64,000 nt of DNA from JAHBVL01 sp963712055 (GTDB lineage: Bacteria > Chloroflexota > Chloroflexia > Thermomicrobiales > UBA6265). The notes under the pieces are model-generated. The model saw only the letters and a list, made by a program, of their open reading frames with translations. It did not search any database and was not told where the DNA came from. The position numbers and the translations under genes are program-made. Shown piece by piece: positions 53,816 to 62,628 of the stretch (positions are counted from its first letter, which is position 1; each line of letters begins with the position of its first letter). The stretch covers positions 1 through 64,000 of the forward strand of contig CAVQGN010000007.1 of NCBI GenBank assembly GCA_963712055.1. The letters run 5' to 3'.

Positions 53816-54793
53816 ATGCAACTTGATCTCCTGATTGGTCTGCCCGGTATTCTCGATGACCTGGTCAACGACTACACGTTGCGCACGGTCGCGCTGGGCG
53901 CGGCTGTTGTCGGGATTGTTGCGGGTGCGCTGGGCTGCTTTGCGGTGCTGAGGAGACAAGCACTGGTTGGTGACGCGATGTCGCACGCGGCGCTGCCGGG
54001 AATCGCGCTGGCCTACATGATCACCGGCACAAAGGACAATCTGGTTTTGCTGGTGGGCGCGGCGATTGCCGGCTGGATCGCAACGCTGGCGGTGATGGGG
54101 ATTGTGCGCTCGTCAAGGGTCAAGTTCGACAGTGCGCTTGGTCTGGTGCTGTCGGTCTTTTTCGGGTTTGGATTGATGCTGCTGACCTATATCCAGCGGC
54201 AACCAGATGCCTCCCAGGCTGGTCTCGACAAGTTTCTTTTTGGTCAGGCGGCGACACTGGTCGAAGACGACGTCAAGACGATGGCGATGCTTGGTGGGAT
54301 CGCGATCGTGGTCATGCTGGTGCTCTGGAAAGAGTTCAAGCTGCTCAGTTTCGATTTCGATTTCGCCGCCACGATCGGCTATCCCGTGCGCGTGCTCGAT
54401 GTGTTGCTGACCACGTTGATCGTGATTGCGATCGTGGTTGGATTGCAGGCAGTTGGGGTCGTCCTGATGAGCGCGATGATCGTCGCGCCAGCGGCTGCGT
54501 CGCGGCAATGGACGAATCGCCTCGGGGTCATGGTGCTGCTGGCGGCCTTTTTCGGCGCATTGGCTGGCGTGGTCGGCGCGACCTTGAGCAGCACTGTGCC
54601 ACGCTTGCCGACCGGTCCGACGATCGTGGTTTGCGTTACGGCGATCGTCTTCATCTCGTTTCTGTTTGCTCCTAATCGCGGTCTTGTCTGGGCCTGGTTC
54701 GACAAACGGAAACGGCGGCGCTCGCTGGCAGAAGCGATGGCTGAGTCGGATGCTGCACATGGTGGCCCCCGCGCGATCGGAATGGGCGACTAG
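53816..54793 (+). CDS. Metal ABC transporter permease 1
   Basis: A 325-residue ABC-3 family permease with eight or nine spans: LGCFAVLRRQALVGDAMSHAALPGI near the start, QAVGVVLMSAMIVAPAAASRQWTNRL in the coupling region. It starts 39 bp after the ATPase gene; an ATG overlapping the ATPase stop (53773) leads only to a 17-codon frame. Pairs with the next permease. Confidence 0.93.
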   Translation: MQLDLLIGLPGILDDLVNDYTLRTVALGAAVVGIVAGALGCFAVLRRQALVGDAMSHAALPGIALAYMITGTKDNLVLLVGAAIAGWIATLAVMGIVRSSRVKFDSALGLVLSVFFGFGLMLLTYIQRQPDASQAGLDKFLFGQAATLVEDDVKTMAMLGGIAIVVMLVLWKEFKLLSFDFDFAATIGYPVRVLDVLLTTLIVIAIVVGLQAVGVVLMSAMIVAPAAASRQWTNRLGVMVLLAAFFGALAGVVGATLSSTVPRLPTGPTIVVCVTAIVFISFLFAPNRGLVWAWFDKRKRRRSLAEAMAESDAAHGGPRAIGMGD

Positions 54794-55909
54794 ATGAGCG
54801 GCGCCCAGATCGATATCCAGATCATCGCGGCGGTCACAGCGGCCGCTTGCGCGATTCCAGGGGTTTTCCTGGTGTTGCGGCAAATGGCGATGATGAGCGA
54901 TGCGATCAGCCATTCGATCCTGCTCGGGATCGTACTGGCGTTCTTCGTGGTGGCGAGCACGACCTCACCCCTGCTTGTTATCGGCGCGGGCGCCGTAGGG
55001 GTGCTAACCGTATTTCTGGTCGAAGCGATTCAGCGGACGAACCTGGTCAAAAGTGATGCCGCCATCGGACTTGTGTTTCCGCTGCTGTTCAGTCTTGGCG
55101 TCATTCTGATTTCACGCTATGCCGGCGATGTTCATCTCGATATCGATGCGGTTCTCCTCGGTGAACTCGCGTTCGCTCCGTTCAACCGGGTCGAGGTGGC
55201 GGGTTGGGATCTCGGCCCGCAAGCCCTCTGGATGACCGGTGGGGTACTGATTGCGAACGCGTTGCTGGTCTGGTTCTTTTTCAAGGAACTGAAACTGGCG
55301 ACCTTCGATCCGGCGCTGGCGGCGACGTTGGGTTTCATGCCAGTGCTGCTTCACTACGCTTTGATGACGTCGGTTTCGGTCACGGCGGTTGTGGCGTTCG
55401 ATGCGGTCGGATCGATTCTGGTGGTCGCGTTGATGATCGGCCCGCCGGTGTCCGCCTATCTGCTGACCGATGATCTCGCGCACATGCTCTGGTTGAGCGT
55501 AGGGATCGGCGCTGGGTCGGCGATCGCGGGGTATTGGCTCGCCCATCTTCTCGATGCATCGATTGCTGGCGCAATGGCGACGATGATCGGGGTGGTCTTT
55601 CTCGCGGTTCTGCTTCTTGCTCCGCAACGCGGCGTGGTGGCGCGGACGCGTTTGCGAGAACGGCAGAAAGTTGATTTTGCGCAGACAATGCTGACCATCC
55701 ATCTGCTCAACCACGAGGGTACCAGTGCCGCTTTCGAAGAGAGCAAACTCGACGGGCTGGAAGAACACCTCCGCTGGCAGGAATCGTTTATGGAACGGGT
55801 GGTGGCTGCAGCGAAACGGCGTGGTCTGGTCACCGAAAATGGAGGAATGCTCGTTCTGACCGATAGTGGTCGCCTGCGGGCTCGTGAGGCAATGACGCAG
55901 ACTGGCTAA
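54794..55909 (+). CDS. Metal ABC transporter permease 2 with C-terminal winged-helix-like extension
   Basis: A 371-residue protein. The first 280 residues are an ABC-3 permease (LRQMAMMSDAISHSILLGI, DAVGSILVVALMIGPPVSAYLL). The last 90 residues are soluble: TMLTIHLLNHEGT, then FMERVVAAAKRRGLVTENGG and LVLTDSGRLRAREAM. This reads as a DtxR-like winged helix, seen also in TroD/MntD-type permeases. It begins directly after the stop of permease 1. Confidence 0.88.
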   Translation: MSGAQIDIQIIAAVTAAACAIPGVFLVLRQMAMMSDAISHSILLGIVLAFFVVASTTSPLLVIGAGAVGVLTVFLVEAIQRTNLVKSDAAIGLVFPLLFSLGVILISRYAGDVHLDIDAVLLGELAFAPFNRVEVAGWDLGPQALWMTGGVLIANALLVWFFFKELKLATFDPALAATLGFMPVLLHYALMTSVSVTAVVAFDAVGSILVVALMIGPPVSAYLLTDDLAHMLWLSVGIGAGSAIAGYWLAHLLDASIAGAMATMIGVVFLAVLLLAPQRGVVARTRLRERQKVDFAQTMLTIHLLNHEGTSAAFEESKLDGLEEHLRWQESFMERVVAAAKRRGLVTENGGMLVLTDSGRLRAREAMTQTG

Positions 55910-55912
55910 GAG

Positions 55913-56479
55913 CTACGTCGCTGTGCGGACGTCCCGGTGCATGAACACGTGATCGATGTACTCGCCACGATGGAAGACTCCGCCTGGGAGCCGACCATGT
56001 TCGACGAAGCCTTCCCGATGATAGAGCGCTTCCGCCCGCTTGTTGGTACCGAACACGCTCAGTTCGAGCAGGCGAATACCGGGAAGATTGGCGATTGCTT
56101 CGGCGATGAGTGTCCGAAAGAGGATGGTGCCAACCCCTCGTCCCCTGAATTCGGCGGCTACCGACAGTCCGAGCACGGCAATATGGCGTTCCACAAGCGG
56201 TTTTCTGGTTGCGCCGGCGATGCCGACTACCTCTCCGTTGGACTCGGCCATGAGGGTGACATCGTCGCCAGCCTCGAGACCGGCGAGACGCTCCTGCAGC
56301 CAGGCTTCTTCCTGGGCCAGGGTCAGTTGCTCGCCCTGGAAGAGGATGAAGGTCTGCTCGAGGGAAAGCGTATTGATATAGGTCAGGAGCGCGGGCGCGT
56401 CGCCTGAGGCGAGGTAGCGGATAACGAGTCGCTGACCGTCGCTTTCAATCTCCGAAGCGATCTGGCCTTCAGCTGGCAT
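55913..56479 (-). CDS. GNAT-family N-acetyltransferase
   Basis: A 188-residue GNAT protein. The acetyl-CoA-binding motif is LGLSVAAEFRGRGVGTILFRTLI, followed by LLELSVFGTNKRAEALYHREGF. The substrate is unknown. Convergent with the metal operon, 3 bp from its end. Confidence 0.9.
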   Translation of the reverse strand: MPAEGQIASEIESDGQRLVIRYLASGDAPALLTYINTLSLEQTFILFQGEQLTLAQEEAWLQERLAGLEAGDDVTLMAESNGEVVGIAGATRKPLVERHIAVLGLSVAAEFRGRGVGTILFRTLIAEAIANLPGIRLLELSVFGTNKRAEALYHREGFVEHGRLPGGVFHRGEYIDHVFMHRDVRTAT

Positions 56480-56518
56480 CGGAGCTGACTCCTGGTGAAA
56501 CAGGTCAATTGCGATTCT

Positions 56519-56545
56519 GGTCGGCGGGTGTCAACCCCGCCGACC
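56519..56545. terminator. Perfect 10-bp hairpin at the end of the GntR operon
   Basis: GGTCGGCGGG, loop TGTCAAC, CCCGCCGACC. It lies 22 bp past the stop of the FAD-oxidoreductase gene (minus strand) and before the GNAT gene. No T-run follows. Confidence 0.6.
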
Positions 56546-56566
56546 GGTGCAGTCGCGTTATGAGCG

Positions 56567-57952
56567 CTAGGGCGATTCGTGCTTTTCGCCGAGATAGGCG
56601 CCCTGGCGGACGAGCATCTCCTGAAGCTGAGGTACTGGTACCTTCCGGGGCTGGACTCCCCATTCGACCGCAAGGGCTGCGGCGGTTCCAGCCGCTTCAC
56701 CCAATGCAAAGGCCGGCGGCATAACGCGGATTGCGCCGAGCGCTTCGTGCGTGGCCGAAACAGCTCGTCCTGCCACTAACAGTCCTTCCATTTCCTCGGG
56801 AACAAGGATGCGATAGGGCATCTGGTAGGTGTTTGCGGTTGCCATTTCACCATCGGCACCGCCACCGTCACCGGTGGGGCTGTGGATATCGACCGGATAG
56901 CCGCACATACCAATCACATCCTCGAAGTCGCGGCTGGTGGCCAGATCTTCGAGCGTAAGCATGTACTCTCCGACAATTCGCCTCGTTTCTCGAACGCCCA
57001 TTGTCGATGCTGTGTCGAGAAGTTTGACGTTTTCGAACCCAGGGAGCCACTTCTGAAAGAACTTCAGAAGGACCTTTACCTGCTCGCGTCCAGCAATTTC
57101 CGCCTCAGTCAGGTCCTCAGTATTGGTGCCATCGAAGGAATGTAGTCGGGTTGTATTGATTCGCCAAACACCCGGTTCCAGGGTCTTGTAGAGTCCGATA
57201 CCCTTGCGAGGTATGGGGAAATCTCCAGCCTCACGTGCCTTGGCAACGATTGAAGCAAAGGGCCGGTAATCCTCAGGATGGGCCGAAACGTATTCTTCGA
57301 CAACCGTATCATTGACATCTTTGACCCTGAAGAAAAGCGTCATCGGTTGCATGAGTCCGTCGGTGGTCCGCCCTTGTTCGAACCGGGCGCCCGCCCGAGC
57401 CGCAACATCTCCATCTGCGGAACAATCGATCGTGATGAGGGCTGTCAATGCTTCGAGGCCAGATTTGCTGGCAGCCACAATGCCTTTCACCACTCCGTCT
57501 TCAACAATCGAATCTGCCATAAACGTATGTAGGCGTATGTTGACGCCAGCCTCCCGCACCATGTCTAGGGCCGCGAACTTGACCGCCTCTGGATCGAACG
57601 GAGTGACTTTGTCGTGGCCATAGACGATGAAGCCGGCGTAGGGGCTCCCTGCGGGAATGTTTTTCGGGTGGAGGGCACTTCCTTCGCTCTCCATCTTGAT
57701 AATCATTTCTTCGAAGATGCCTTTGATGAGTTGCTGCTCACCATCGAGGCTGTAGGAGGTCATGCACGGACCAACGAGGCCAGCGGAGAGGTTTCCGCCA
57801 AGAAAACCGAACCGCTCCACGAGCGTCGTTCGCGCACCGTTGCGTGCTGCTGCGATCGCTGCCGCGATCCCGGCCGGTCCACCACCGACAACCAGCACGT
57901 CACCCGCATTGATGACCGGAATCTCCTGTTCGTACTTCATAGTCTGAGTCAC
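56567..57952 (-). CDS. FAD-dependent oxidoreductase
   Basis: A 461-residue flavoprotein of the FAD_oxidored (PF12831-like) group. FAD motif DVLVVGGGPAGIAAAIAAARNG, then LVERFGFLGGNLSAGLVGPC (a Gly-rich loop and Cys next to the flavin), LITIDCSADGDVAARAGA, GVRETRRIVGEYMLT and LLVAGRAVSATHEALGAIRV. GTG 57952 has AAGGAG 12 bases upstream; ATG 57940 is the alternative. It starts 7 bp after the aldo/keto reductase stop and is the last gene of the GntR operon. Confidence 0.85.
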   Translation of the reverse strand: MTQTMKYEQEIPVINAGDVLVVGGGPAGIAAAIAAARNGARTTLVERFGFLGGNLSAGLVGPCMTSYSLDGEQQLIKGIFEEMIIKMESEGSALHPKNIPAGSPYAGFIVYGHDKVTPFDPEAVKFAALDMVREAGVNIRLHTFMADSIVEDGVVKGIVAASKSGLEALTALITIDCSADGDVAARAGARFEQGRTTDGLMQPMTLFFRVKDVNDTVVEEYVSAHPEDYRPFASIVAKAREAGDFPIPRKGIGLYKTLEPGVWRINTTRLHSFDGTNTEDLTEAEIAGREQVKVLLKFFQKWLPGFENVKLLDTASTMGVRETRRIVGEYMLTLEDLATSRDFEDVIGMCGYPVDIHSPTGDGGGADGEMATANTYQMPYRILVPEEMEGLLVAGRAVSATHEALGAIRVMPPAFALGEAAGTAAALAVEWGVQPRKVPVPQLQEMLVRQGAYLGEKHESP

Positions 57953-57959
57953 GAGTTTG

Positions 57960-58985
57960 TTACGCTCCTTGCTCTTGAGTCGCCTTGCTGGTTCCTCCAG
58001 CGGGCACGTCATTCGTCATCCCAACTGCGCCGGCCATGATCGCATCGATGGCGGCGAGATCGACTTTGGAGAGCGTCATCTCTGCGGCTTCGGCTGCTTC
58101 GTCGATCTCCCTCCGGTTCCTGGCCCCGATCAGCGCAACCGTTACCACGTCGTTCGACAAGACCCAGGCAGTCGCCAGTTGTGGCAGCGTCATGCCGATC
58201 TGGCCAGCCAGTGTTCTCAGCTCCTCGAAGACCAGGAGATTGGTTGTCCGGTTTTCTGGAGTCAGCAGTGGTTGTCCAAAGATGACACCGGCCGCTCGCC
58301 AGTCGGTAGCATCGAACTCAGAGTCCCGATCGAGCGCACCAGTCAACAATCCATGAGCAAGCGGACCATAGGCCATCACGCCGATGTTCAGTTCCGCGCA
58401 AGTCGCAAACGCGTTGTTTGCCCAGCGGCGATCGAGCAGACTGTAACCAACCTGCTCCGTGGTGATCGGTTGGTCGGTCATAGCACTATTGATCTCACGG
58501 AGCTGCTCATTCGTAAAATTCGAGACGCCGACCGCCCGGGTTTTCCCTGTGCTGACGAGATACTCGAGGCTTTCGGCAACATCGGCGAGCGGAGTGTTTC
58601 CATCCGGCCAATGGATCATGAAGATATCCACATAGTCAGTGCCCAACCGCTGCAAACTCGCATCGAGCCCGGATTCCAGATGAGTCCGGCTGCTGTCCTG
58701 GCCAAGAACGAAGCTTTTTTCGTCCCAGAGCATTCCTCCCTTCGTGGCGACCAGAACGTCCTTTCGCCGTGAACCAAGGGCGTTTCCAAGCAATGCCTCA
58801 GCATGGCCATTCCCATAGGAAGGGGCGGTATCGAAACAGGTGATCCCGGCATCGAGCGCCGCATGAATCGCCTGCGTGGCCTCCTCGTCGTCGGAAGCGC
58901 CATAGCGGGCGCCCCCGATAGGCCAGGTTCCAAAACCGATGACCGATGTGCACATTTCCGATTTTCCGAAACAGCGACTCTTCAT
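57960..58985 (-). CDS. Aldo/keto reductase (operon member)
   Basis: A 341-residue AKR. The catalytic tetrad reads Asp and Tyr in ITCFDTAPSYGNGHAE, Lys in LVATKGGMLWDE and His in VDIFMIHWPDGN. The C-terminal cofactor loop is VALIGARNRREIDEA. ATG 58985 (MKSRCFGKSEM) is preceded by AGGAGG but only one base away; no better start is seen, as earlier codons overlap the permease gene. Its place in the operon suggests a redox step on the imported compound. Confidence 0.88.
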   Translation of the reverse strand: MKSRCFGKSEMCTSVIGFGTWPIGGARYGASDDEEATQAIHAALDAGITCFDTAPSYGNGHAEALLGNALGSRRKDVLVATKGGMLWDEKSFVLGQDSSRTHLESGLDASLQRLGTDYVDIFMIHWPDGNTPLADVAESLEYLVSTGKTRAVGVSNFTNEQLREINSAMTDQPITTEQVGYSLLDRRWANNAFATCAELNIGVMAYGPLAHGLLTGALDRDSEFDATDWRAAGVIFGQPLLTPENRTTNLLVFEELRTLAGQIGMTLPQLATAWVLSNDVVTVALIGARNRREIDEAAEAAEMTLSKVDLAAIDAIMAGAVGMTNDVPAGGTSKATQEQGA

Positions 58986-59023
58986 TCCTCCTGCACTTTC
59001 TTCTTTCTTTGAAACCAGTAGAC

Positions 59024-59944
59024 CTAGCCTTCTCGCGACCGCGGGTCGAGGTAATCTCGCAAGCGATCCCCGAACATCCCAACACTCAACACGACTATGC
59101 TCAACGCCAGACCAGGCATCGTTGAAATCCACCAGGCGTTGTTCAGGTAGTCGCGACCATTTGCGACGGTCTGCCCCCATGACGGCTGGCTTGGCGGTGT
59201 CCCGAGTCCAAGGAAACTGAGAGAAGCTTCAGCAATGATCACGAGTCCGATTTCGACTGTTGCGATCACGATAATCGGCGCCACGATCGAGGGCACGATG
59301 TGCCTGCCCAACGTCCGGCCAGATGTGGCACCGATTGCCCGTGCTGCTGTCACGAACTCCCGCTCCTTCACTCCAAGCGTGGCAGCACGTGAAACGCGTC
59401 CAAAAATCACCCATCGAGTGAGCGCAAGAGTCAGAATCACGTTGATAACGCTCGGACCGATGACGGCGGCGATCATGATCGCGAACAGAATTGAAGGAAA
59501 TGCCAGCTGAATATCTCCAACGCGCATCAGGAGAGAATCCGCGAACCCACCCCTGAATCCGGCGATCGTTCCTGTGGCCATCCCGATCGCACCGGCAATC
59601 AAAACGGTCGCCAAGCCGACGAGAAGCGAGATTCGCGCACCCTGGAGAACTTGAGCAAGCATGTCTCGACCCACCTGGTCGGTCCCTAGCCAGGCTCTGG
59701 ATCCATCACGCAGGATGGCCCCCGGTGGTTGGAGACGGTCGCCGGTGCGAACCGTGACCGAATCGTACGGAACCAGAATGGGACCTATGATCGCGACTAT
59801 CACGAAAAGAAGAATCGGCGTTGCCCACAAGAAAAGTTCGAACTCACGTCGATAGGATTTCTTGCGCGGTGCAGCAGCAAGCCTGGCCGCTGCCTCAGCC
59901 GAGACACCTCCCTCTTGCTGGACATCCATCACCGTGTCCGACAT
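59024..59944 (-). CDS. Peptide/opine-type ABC transporter permease (DppC-like)
   Basis: A 306-residue permease with six spans and the DppC-type landmarks LGTDQVGRDMLAQVLQGARISL, EFVTAARAIGATSGRTLGRHIVPS (EAA loop) and SLSFLGLGTPPSQPSWGQ. The ATG overlaps the stop of the DppB-like gene (TGATG), so translation is coupled. Confidence 0.93.
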   Translation of the reverse strand: MSDTVMDVQQEGGVSAEAAARLAAAPRKKSYRREFELFLWATPILLFVIVAIIGPILVPYDSVTVRTGDRLQPPGAILRDGSRAWLGTDQVGRDMLAQVLQGARISLLVGLATVLIAGAIGMATGTIAGFRGGFADSLLMRVGDIQLAFPSILFAIMIAAVIGPSVINVILTLALTRWVIFGRVSRAATLGVKEREFVTAARAIGATSGRTLGRHIVPSIVAPIIVIATVEIGLVIIAEASLSFLGLGTPPSQPSWGQTVANGRDYLNNAWWISTMPGLALSIVVLSVGMFGDRLRDYLDPRSREG

Positions 59945-60864
59945 CACTGCAACCTGATTCGCGGATCGAGATAGATGTAGCTGATATCAACGAGCAGATT
60001 GATCAGGATGAACGTGGCGGTGATGAAGAGAATCGACGCTTGCACGAGTGGATAGTCTCGTTGCGATATGGCGTCGACCAGCAAACGGCCGATTCCGGGC
60101 CAGCTGAACACCGTTTCCACGATCACCGCGCCACCAAGCAGATTTCCCATCTGAATCCCGATTACCGTAATCACCGGAATGAGCATGTTGCGCATTGCAT
60201 GGCGGCTGAGGACCACCTGCGCCGAGAGCCCCTTTGACCTAGCAGTGCGAATGTAGTCCTCGTGCATGACCTCGAGGAGTCCACTGCGAACCAGACGGGT
60301 GATCACGCCAACCAATGGAAGTGACAGGGTGACGGCCGGCAAGATCAGGTGTTGCCAGGTTTGGGAACCTGCGCTCGGCAAGAGTCTCAATGTGCGGGCA
60401 AACAGGAGAATGAGCATGATGCCCAACCAGAAACTTGGCACTGACTGCCCTATCAATGAAATCACCGATACTAGGTAGTCGACGATCGACCTGGGTTTGA
60501 GTGCCGCAAGGATTCCCAGCGGAAAGCTGATGAGCAATGCGATCAGCATTGCGGCGATGGCAAGCTCACCCGTAGCGGCGATCCGTTCGCTGACCGACGT
60601 CACGACTGGCCGGTTGAGCCAGAGCGACTCGCCAAAGTCAAGACGAATCGCATCGACAATAAAGCGCACATATTGTTCCGGGATCGAATCATCAATGCCG
60701 AGCTTCGCTTCGAGTACCTGTACCTCCTCAGGGGTTGCACCCGCGCCAAGCATGAGCGAGGCTGGGTCTCCTGGCAGAATCCGAACAACCAGGAAGATGA
60801 CCGTCAGGGCACCCCAAAGCACGAAAACAGCGTAAATGATTCGGCGAATGACATAAGTGGCCAT
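59944..60864 (-). CDS. Peptide/opine-type ABC transporter permease (DppB-like)
   Basis: A 306-residue permease: YVIRRIIYAVFVLWGALTVI at the N-terminus, LPGDPASLM, the EAA loop EDYIRTARSKGLSAQVVLSR, and GGAVIVETVFSWPGIGRLLV near the end. Six spans. Separated from the binding-protein gene by a hairpin. Confidence 0.93.
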   Translation of the reverse strand: MATYVIRRIIYAVFVLWGALTVIFLVVRILPGDPASLMLGAGATPEEVQVLEAKLGIDDSIPEQYVRFIVDAIRLDFGESLWLNRPVVTSVSERIAATGELAIAAMLIALLISFPLGILAALKPRSIVDYLVSVISLIGQSVPSFWLGIMLILLFARTLRLLPSAGSQTWQHLILPAVTLSLPLVGVITRLVRSGLLEVMHEDYIRTARSKGLSAQVVLSRHAMRNMLIPVITVIGIQMGNLLGGAVIVETVFSWPGIGRLLVDAISQRDYPLVQASILFITATFILINLLVDISYIYLDPRIRLQ

Positions 60865-60873
60865 GGGTGAAAA

Positions 60874-60902
60874 CCAGCAGCGGTCTCAAAGACCGCTGCT
60901 GG
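60874..60902. promoter_or_regulatory. Intercistronic hairpin between binding protein and permease
   Basis: CCAGCAGCGGTCT, loop CAA, AGACCGCTGCTGG: a perfect 13-bp stem. It holds the same position as the 39253 hairpin in the sugar operon, between binding protein and first permease. Confidence 0.75.
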
Positions 60903-60930
60903 CAAACTACTCCTGTGTGGATTCCCGACT

Positions 60931-62523
60931 CTAGCCGGCGATCGTGACCGCTTCGAAGGTCGGAATGCGGTTTGGTTTTGCCTCGAACCCTTCGATTACG
61001 GTGCTGTAGACGTAGTTCGCGATGATGTCGAACGGGAATACCCCTACCGCCTCGTCCCAGATAATCTGGCAGGCTTGCGCGTAGAGCTCCTCCCGCTCGG
61101 CCGGATCGGTCGCAGCAGCGGCGCCAATCAGAATCTCATCGAGTTCCGGATTCGCGTAGCCATTGCGATTGGCCGACGACGTATACAAACGGCGGAGTGT
61201 GAAGTCGGCATCTCCGGTCCGCACCGTATTCGTCTGGAAATCCATGTCCCAATTCAGGGCAAGGAGATCCTCAAGCCAGGCCGCTTGTTCCATCTCACGG
61301 CTCTCGACATTCACGCCAATCTCGGACCAGTAGGAGATGAAGGAAAGCACCAACTCGCGATCCTGTGGGCCAGATCCAGGGACCCAGATCACATGGGTGT
61401 CGAACCCATCTGGTAGACCGGCCTCAGCGAGGAGTGACCGTGCCCTATCCGGATCGTAGCCGTAGGGTGTCTGAGGAGCGTGACCGAAAATGGTGGGCGG
61501 AATGGGCGCAGTTGCGACTGTGCCGACGTCCTGAAGCAAATCTGCCGCCAGTGTTTCGAGATCGAGCGCATAGACCATCGCCTGGCGGACCCGCGGGTCG
61601 GTGAACGGTTCCCGAGATGAGTTGAACCAATTGAAGAAATATGCGTAGGAAGGCGTGGAATCGATACGGAGATCACTGTTGTCCCTGAGAGCTGGCAGTT
61701 GATCCGCAGGCAACCCGTAGGTGAAATCGATCTCTCCAGTCTCAAGTGCGGTTACCCGAGCGGCGACTTCAGGGATTTCTCGGAAGATGAGAGTTCCCAC
61801 TGAAGCCGGCGTGCCCCAGTAGCTATCACTGGCAACGATTTCGATTTGGGCATCGCGGGTCCACGATGAGAATGCATAGGGACCAAGTCCCACCGGAGCA
61901 TCGAAGAACCCTTCATCATTCGAGAGCGCGGCGGGTGTGATGAACAGCAACGATGCACTCACCGGGACGGTGCCCTGTGGTTCGCTCGTGGTGATCGTGA
62001 CCGTTGTGTCGTCTGGAGCACTGATGTCGGTGACTAGTGCCCAGAGTGGAGCCAGCGGTCCTTCTAGTTCGAGCACCCTTTCAAGAGAGAACTTCACATC
62101 AGCAGAAGTGAAAGGCGAGCCGTCCTGCCACGTCACATCGTCCCGAAGTGTAAACTGCCAGGTCGTTTCGTCCGTTGCCTCCCACGCCGATGCGAGACTT
62201 GGTTGGAGGTCGCCGGTCTCGAAATTTCGAGTGACCAGTGTTCCAAAGATGTGGGACGCCAGAACTGCGGTCGGCTCTTCGACGCTTTGTGCGCCGTGGG
62301 GATCGAGGGACACCAGCACGCGTTGCAGAACGATGTTGAGTTCTCCCGATGCATCGTCCTGAAGCGCCGCCAACCCATGCTGATCGAGCACTGCCACAGT
62401 TGGAACGCTTAGTCCAAGTGCCGTAGCTGCTTTCAGGAACCCACGGCGTGACAGGGCCCCGTCGTGATTACGCTGGACGAGTTCACGTGTTCGTTGCTGA
62501 ATACTGGTTTCGCGGAGAGTCAT
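60931..62523 (-). CDS. Peptide/opine-type ABC substrate-binding protein (SBP_bac_5)
   Basis: A 530-residue exported binding protein of the DppA/OppA family. Tat signal ALSRRGFLKAATALGLSVPT. Mature motifs: SVEEPTAVLASHIFGTLVTR, WQFTLRDDVTWQDGSPFTSADVKFS (the family signature split here), PVGLGPYAFSSW, DPRVRQAMVYALD. The ligand class cannot be read. It follows the GntR gene by 105 bp. Confidence 0.92.
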   Translation of the reverse strand: MTLRETSIQQRTRELVQRNHDGALSRRGFLKAATALGLSVPTVAVLDQHGLAALQDDASGELNIVLQRVLVSLDPHGAQSVEEPTAVLASHIFGTLVTRNFETGDLQPSLASAWEATDETTWQFTLRDDVTWQDGSPFTSADVKFSLERVLELEGPLAPLWALVTDISAPDDTTVTITTSEPQGTVPVSASLLFITPAALSNDEGFFDAPVGLGPYAFSSWTRDAQIEIVASDSYWGTPASVGTLIFREIPEVAARVTALETGEIDFTYGLPADQLPALRDNSDLRIDSTPSYAYFFNWFNSSREPFTDPRVRQAMVYALDLETLAADLLQDVGTVATAPIPPTIFGHAPQTPYGYDPDRARSLLAEAGLPDGFDTHVIWVPGSGPQDRELVLSFISYWSEIGVNVESREMEQAAWLEDLLALNWDMDFQTNTVRTGDADFTLRRLYTSSANRNGYANPELDEILIGAAAATDPAEREELYAQACQIIWDEAVGVFPFDIIANYVYSTVIEGFEAKPNRIPTFEAVTIAG

Positions 62524-62628
62524 TCGCTGCTTCCTCCTCTAACTGCACGTCCGGCCCATCGCCGGATGACTGTGTCGCTTCGCGCACGCGACGGCGTTGT
62601 CCTTTCGGGTCAAGTCTCAAAAACCCGA

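Noticed and set aside
53773..53826. Start of metal permease 1 overlapping the ATPase stop
   Set aside because: ATG 53773 opens only 17 codons in a different frame; MQLDLLIGLPG at 53816 fits the family start.
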